In this document: positions 48,380 through 64,000 of the stretch, in pieces | Position numbering within the stretch: the stretch's first letter is position 1 | Layout: each line of letters starts with the position of its first letter | Source of the DNA: Xiphias gladius | Taxonomy: Eukaryota > Chordata > Actinopteri > Istiophoriformes > Xiphiidae | Direction of reading: 5' to 3' | NCBI RefSeq assembly: GCF_016859285.1 | Contig: NC_053400.1 | Location: forward strand, 22,587,001-22,651,000 | Length of the DNA: 64,000 bases | Notes under the pieces: model-generated | Database searches by the model: none | The model's input: the letters and a program-made list of their open reading frames with translations, nothing else | Told to the model about the DNA's origin: nothing | Made by a program: the position numbers and the translations under genes

Positions 48380-48887
48380 GTTAGTGTTCCTCCTCCGAGC
48401 TGTCAGATGCGGTCACGTGATACGCTGCATTCAGACGCTGTTGGAAAAGTATATTACATATTCGAGTACCTGACTTATATAAATTATAAAAAGTGTTTTA
48501 GCAGTATTATTCACGTAAATTATTTACACTGTAAATCTGTAATTTTCATGACCTGAAGTATTTCGTTAAGTGGGTCGTATCTTTATTCCCCCCCGAACGA
48601 TTTCGAATTTTATCAGAAGTCACTGAACGCACCGAATATTAAGGAACAATCGTACGGTTAGATTATAGTTTACCGACTTAATCCTAATGTATAACACATC
48701 CATAGGCGAATTATATAAAAACAATTAAGATAAAAATGACTAAAAACCTAAATTAATTCAAGCAGACATCTCATGACAATGACTCCACTGCTTATGCGCA
48801 GGCGCTGCGCGGAAGACGCGCACGAAGACAAACAAACCACTTCCTCGAAGCTGACGCTCACATGAGTGAAGTATAGCACTGCGAGTG
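48380..48887. promoter_or_regulatory. divergent trappc2l / galns promoter region
   Basis: 508 bp separate the two start codons. Visible motifs: GTCACGTGAT at 48412-48421 (9/10 match to the TFEB CLEAR consensus), TGCGCAGGCGC at 48795-48805 (NRF1-like) followed by GCGGAAG (ETS-like), and AACATGGCGG over the trappc2l start (YY1-like). No TATA box is placed to serve either gene clearly. Transcription start sites are not known. Confidence 0.6.
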
Positions 48888-63933
<15,046 letters not shown>

Positions 63934-64000
63934 GTCAGTTGCCTAAAAACTGCTTACAGCTGCTTTCCAGGAGAGGGACAGAAGAGAAGAGAAGATCGGG

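Noticed and set aside
48885..48887. GTG as start codon of galns
   Set aside because: A vertebrate gene with an ATG immediately after in frame; the ATG at 48888 is the sensible start.

Overview
This is vertebrate nuclear DNA, most likely from a ray-finned (teleost) fish. It has multi-exon genes with GT-AG introns, very many long (GT)n/(CA)n tracts, a tRNA-derived SINE, a Tc1-type transposase relic, and MITE-like repeats of the kind common in teleosts. The gene order cbfa2t3 > pabpn1l > < trappc2l / galns > is the same block found at human 16q24.3 (CBFA2T3, PABPN1L, TRAPPC2L, GALNS). This supports calling the first gene cbfa2t3 rather than its paralogues runx1t1 or cbfa2t2. All identifications come from reading translated exons and comparing them with remembered family sequences; no search was run.

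Layout. Positions 1-7,100 are gene-poor and repeat-rich. Positions ~7,130-8,444 look like a non-coding first exon (5' leader) of cbfa2t3, ending in a good GTAAGT donor. A ~13.6 kb first intron follows, then nine coding exons (22,069-35,961). The 3' UTR is long and AT-rich and may run to ~41,470. pabpn1l (+) has six coding exons from 43,267 to 46,092. trappc2l (-) has five coding exons from 48,379 down to 46,624, so its 3' end converges on that of pabpn1l. galns (+) starts at 48,888 in divergent orientation to trappc2l. Twelve coding exons are in the window and the last ~70 residues lie beyond the right edge.

Functions. cbfa2t3 encodes an ETO/MTG-family transcriptional corepressor (TAFH/NHR1, NHR2 tetramerisation helix, NHR3, MYND zinc finger). 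pabpn1l encodes an RRM nuclear poly(A)-binding protein of the embryonic/oocyte type. trappc2l encodes a small sedlin-fold TRAPP subunit. galns encodes lysosomal N-acetylgalactosamine-6-sulfatase with an intact sulfatase active site. They are syntenic neighbours, not an operon or pathway. The only evident regulatory coupling is the ~0.5 kb divergent trappc2l/galns promoter and the nearly abutting pabpn1l/trappc2l 3' ends.

Most interesting points: (1) a candidate in-frame 54-nt cassette exon in cbfa2t3 (32,733-32,786), in the intron just before NHR3, the position of the RUNX1T1 exon 9a event, with a stop codon right behind its donor; (2) a (TG)50 tract filling half of the 193-bp galns intron 8 next to the acceptor of exon 9, resembling the CFTR TG-tract arrangement; (3) a ~1.34 kb near-identical tandem duplication in galns intron 11 with CTGGGAT microhomology at its joints; (4) CLEAR-like, NRF1-like and YY1-like motifs in the trappc2l/galns promoter; (5) several tandem splice sites in cbfa2t3. 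I found no bacterial-type system, CRISPR array, RNA gene or wholly new gene family.
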